From positions 1 through 7,709 of the forward strand of contig CAAFWT010000132.1 in NCBI GenBank assembly GCA_900766785.1: a stretch of DNA of 7,709 nucleotides, given 5' to 3'. Below are positions 6,961 through 7,709 of the stretch, piece after piece. The stretch is from an uncultured Paraprevotella sp. (GTDB taxonomy: Bacteria > Bacteroidota > Bacteroidia > Bacteroidales > Bacteroidaceae). The first letter of the stretch is position 1. Every line of letters begins with the position of its first letter. Below the pieces are notes generated by a model. The model saw nothing but the letters and a program-made list of their open reading frames with translations. It was not told the origin of the DNA and did not search any database. The position numbers and the translations under genes are program-made.

Positions 6961-7709
6961 TTATTTCTGTGAGTCTGACTTCAGCCAGCGGTCAAGCCAG
7001 CGGAAATAGGTGCGCTGCCAGAGGATGCCGTTCTGTGGCTTCAGTACCCAATGGTTCTCGTCGGGGTAGAGTAGCAACTGGGCTGGTATGCCATGCATGC
7101 GTGCTGCGCTGAAGGCGCTCTGTCCCTGGCTATGCAGTATGCGATAGTCCTTCTCGCCATGGATACACAGGATGGGGGTATCCCACTTGTCTACGTATAG
7201 GTGCGGACTCTCGGCAAAGGCCTTGGCATCGGGATTGCGGTCGGGGGTTCCTCCCAGGTCCCAGTTGGGGAACCACATCTCCTCGGTCTCGTAATATTGC
7301 TGTGTGGTGTTGAAGATGCCATCGTGAGCTATGAAGGCCTTGAAACGCTTGTTGTGGTGTCCTGCCAGCCAGTATACACTGTATCCACCAAAACTGGCAC
7401 CTACGCAGCCCAGTCGGTCCTTGTCCACATAAGTCTCCTGGCAGATATCGTCAATGGCCGACAGGTAGTCCTGCATGCATTGGCCGCTATAGTCTCCGCT
7501 TATCTGCTCCAGCCATTCCATGCCGAAGCCTGGCAGTCCGTGTCGGTTGGGGGCTATGATAATGTAGCCATGGGCTGCCATGATCTGGAAGTTCCATCTG
7601 TAACTCCAAAACTGACTTACGGGGCTCTGTGGTCCGCCTTCGCAGAAGAGTAGGGTGGGGTATTTCTTGTTGGGGTCGAAGTTGTGAGGAAGGATAATCC
7701 AAGAGAGAA
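6961..7709 (-). CDS. Dipeptidyl-peptidase 5-like S9 serine peptidase, 3' part
   Basis: Partial gene: the frame stays open to the window edge, giving 248 visible C-terminal residues, about a third of a usual DPP5 of roughly 690. The visible part is the alpha/beta-hydrolase catalytic domain of the prolyl oligopeptidase family (S9). The nucleophile motif GASFGGY has its serine codon at 7393-7395; the acid is in HGEKDYRI (Asp at 7147-7149); the histidine is in PDENHW (His at 7051-7053), so the triad is complete. FCEGGPQSPVSQFWSYRWN, APNRHGLPGFG and QISGDYSGQ match, from memory, Porphyromonas gingivalis DPP5. DPP5 is a periplasmic exopeptidase that removes N-terminal dipeptides, preferring hydrophobic or Ala residues at P1. 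The signal peptide and N-terminal propeller lie outside the window, so location cannot be verified here. A methionine at 7579-7581 lies inside the fold and is not the start. The stop lies 25 bp before the MFS gene, so the two are almost certainly co-transcribed. Confidence 0.9.
   Translation of the reverse strand, partial: LSWIILPHNFDPNKKYPTLLFCEGGPQSPVSQFWSYRWNFQIMAAHGYIIIAPNRHGLPGFGMEWLEQISGDYSGQCMQDYLSAIDDICQETYVDKDRLGCVGASFGGYSVYWLAGHHNKRFKAFIAHDGIFNTTQQYYETEEMWFPNWDLGGTPDRNPDAKAFAESPHLYVDKWDTPILCIHGEKDYRILHSQGQSAFSAARMHGIPAQLLLYPDENHWVLKPQNGILWQRTYFRWLDRWLKSDSQK

Overview
The window looks like chromosomal DNA from a Bacteroidales bacterium, most likely Prevotella or a close relative. The evidence is a Bacteroidetes-type promoter (TAnnTTTG), AT-rich leaders without Shine-Dalgarno sequences, a BACON-domain lipoprotein, an Oar-like TonB-dependent outer-membrane protein, a DPP5-type peptidase and GGTAAAA-type intergenic repeats. 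The genus is inferred from style, not proven. All four genes lie on the minus strand, so transcription runs from right (7709) to left (1). No tRNA, rRNA, CRISPR array, insertion sequence or integrase gene was seen.

Upstream unit (7709 to about 5250): the 3' part of a dipeptidyl-peptidase 5-like S9 serine peptidase is followed after 25 bp by a complete 12-helix MFS transporter. The transporter strongly resembles MFSD1, the lysosomal dipeptide uniporter of animals. One enzyme releases dipeptides and the other plausibly carries them across the inner membrane, so the pair reads as a peptide-scavenging operon. Its long 3' untranslated stretch holds GGTAAAA-type repeats, a C-rich transcript segment and a convincing hairpin plus U-tract terminator at 5251-5302.

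Downstream unit (about 5200 to 68): it starts from a promoter with a perfect -7 element at 5154-5161. An 11-bp perfect inverted repeat flanks that element, and a second short inverted repeat overlaps the weak -33 region; both are candidate operators. The unit encodes a 1091-residue Oar-like TonB-dependent outer-membrane protein and then, after 51 bp, a lipoprotein built as BACON, OB-fold, BACON-like, OB-fold, OB-fold. There is no SusD gene beside the transporter, so this is not a classical Sus glycan-uptake pair. The lipoprotein is the likely surface partner of the transporter; its ligand is unknown. A hairpin 30 bp past the last stop codon may end the unit.

The most interesting points are the DPP5 and MFSD1-like pairing, the promoter dyads in front of the Oar-like gene, and the three-OB-fold surface lipoprotein. 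None of these proves a new system.
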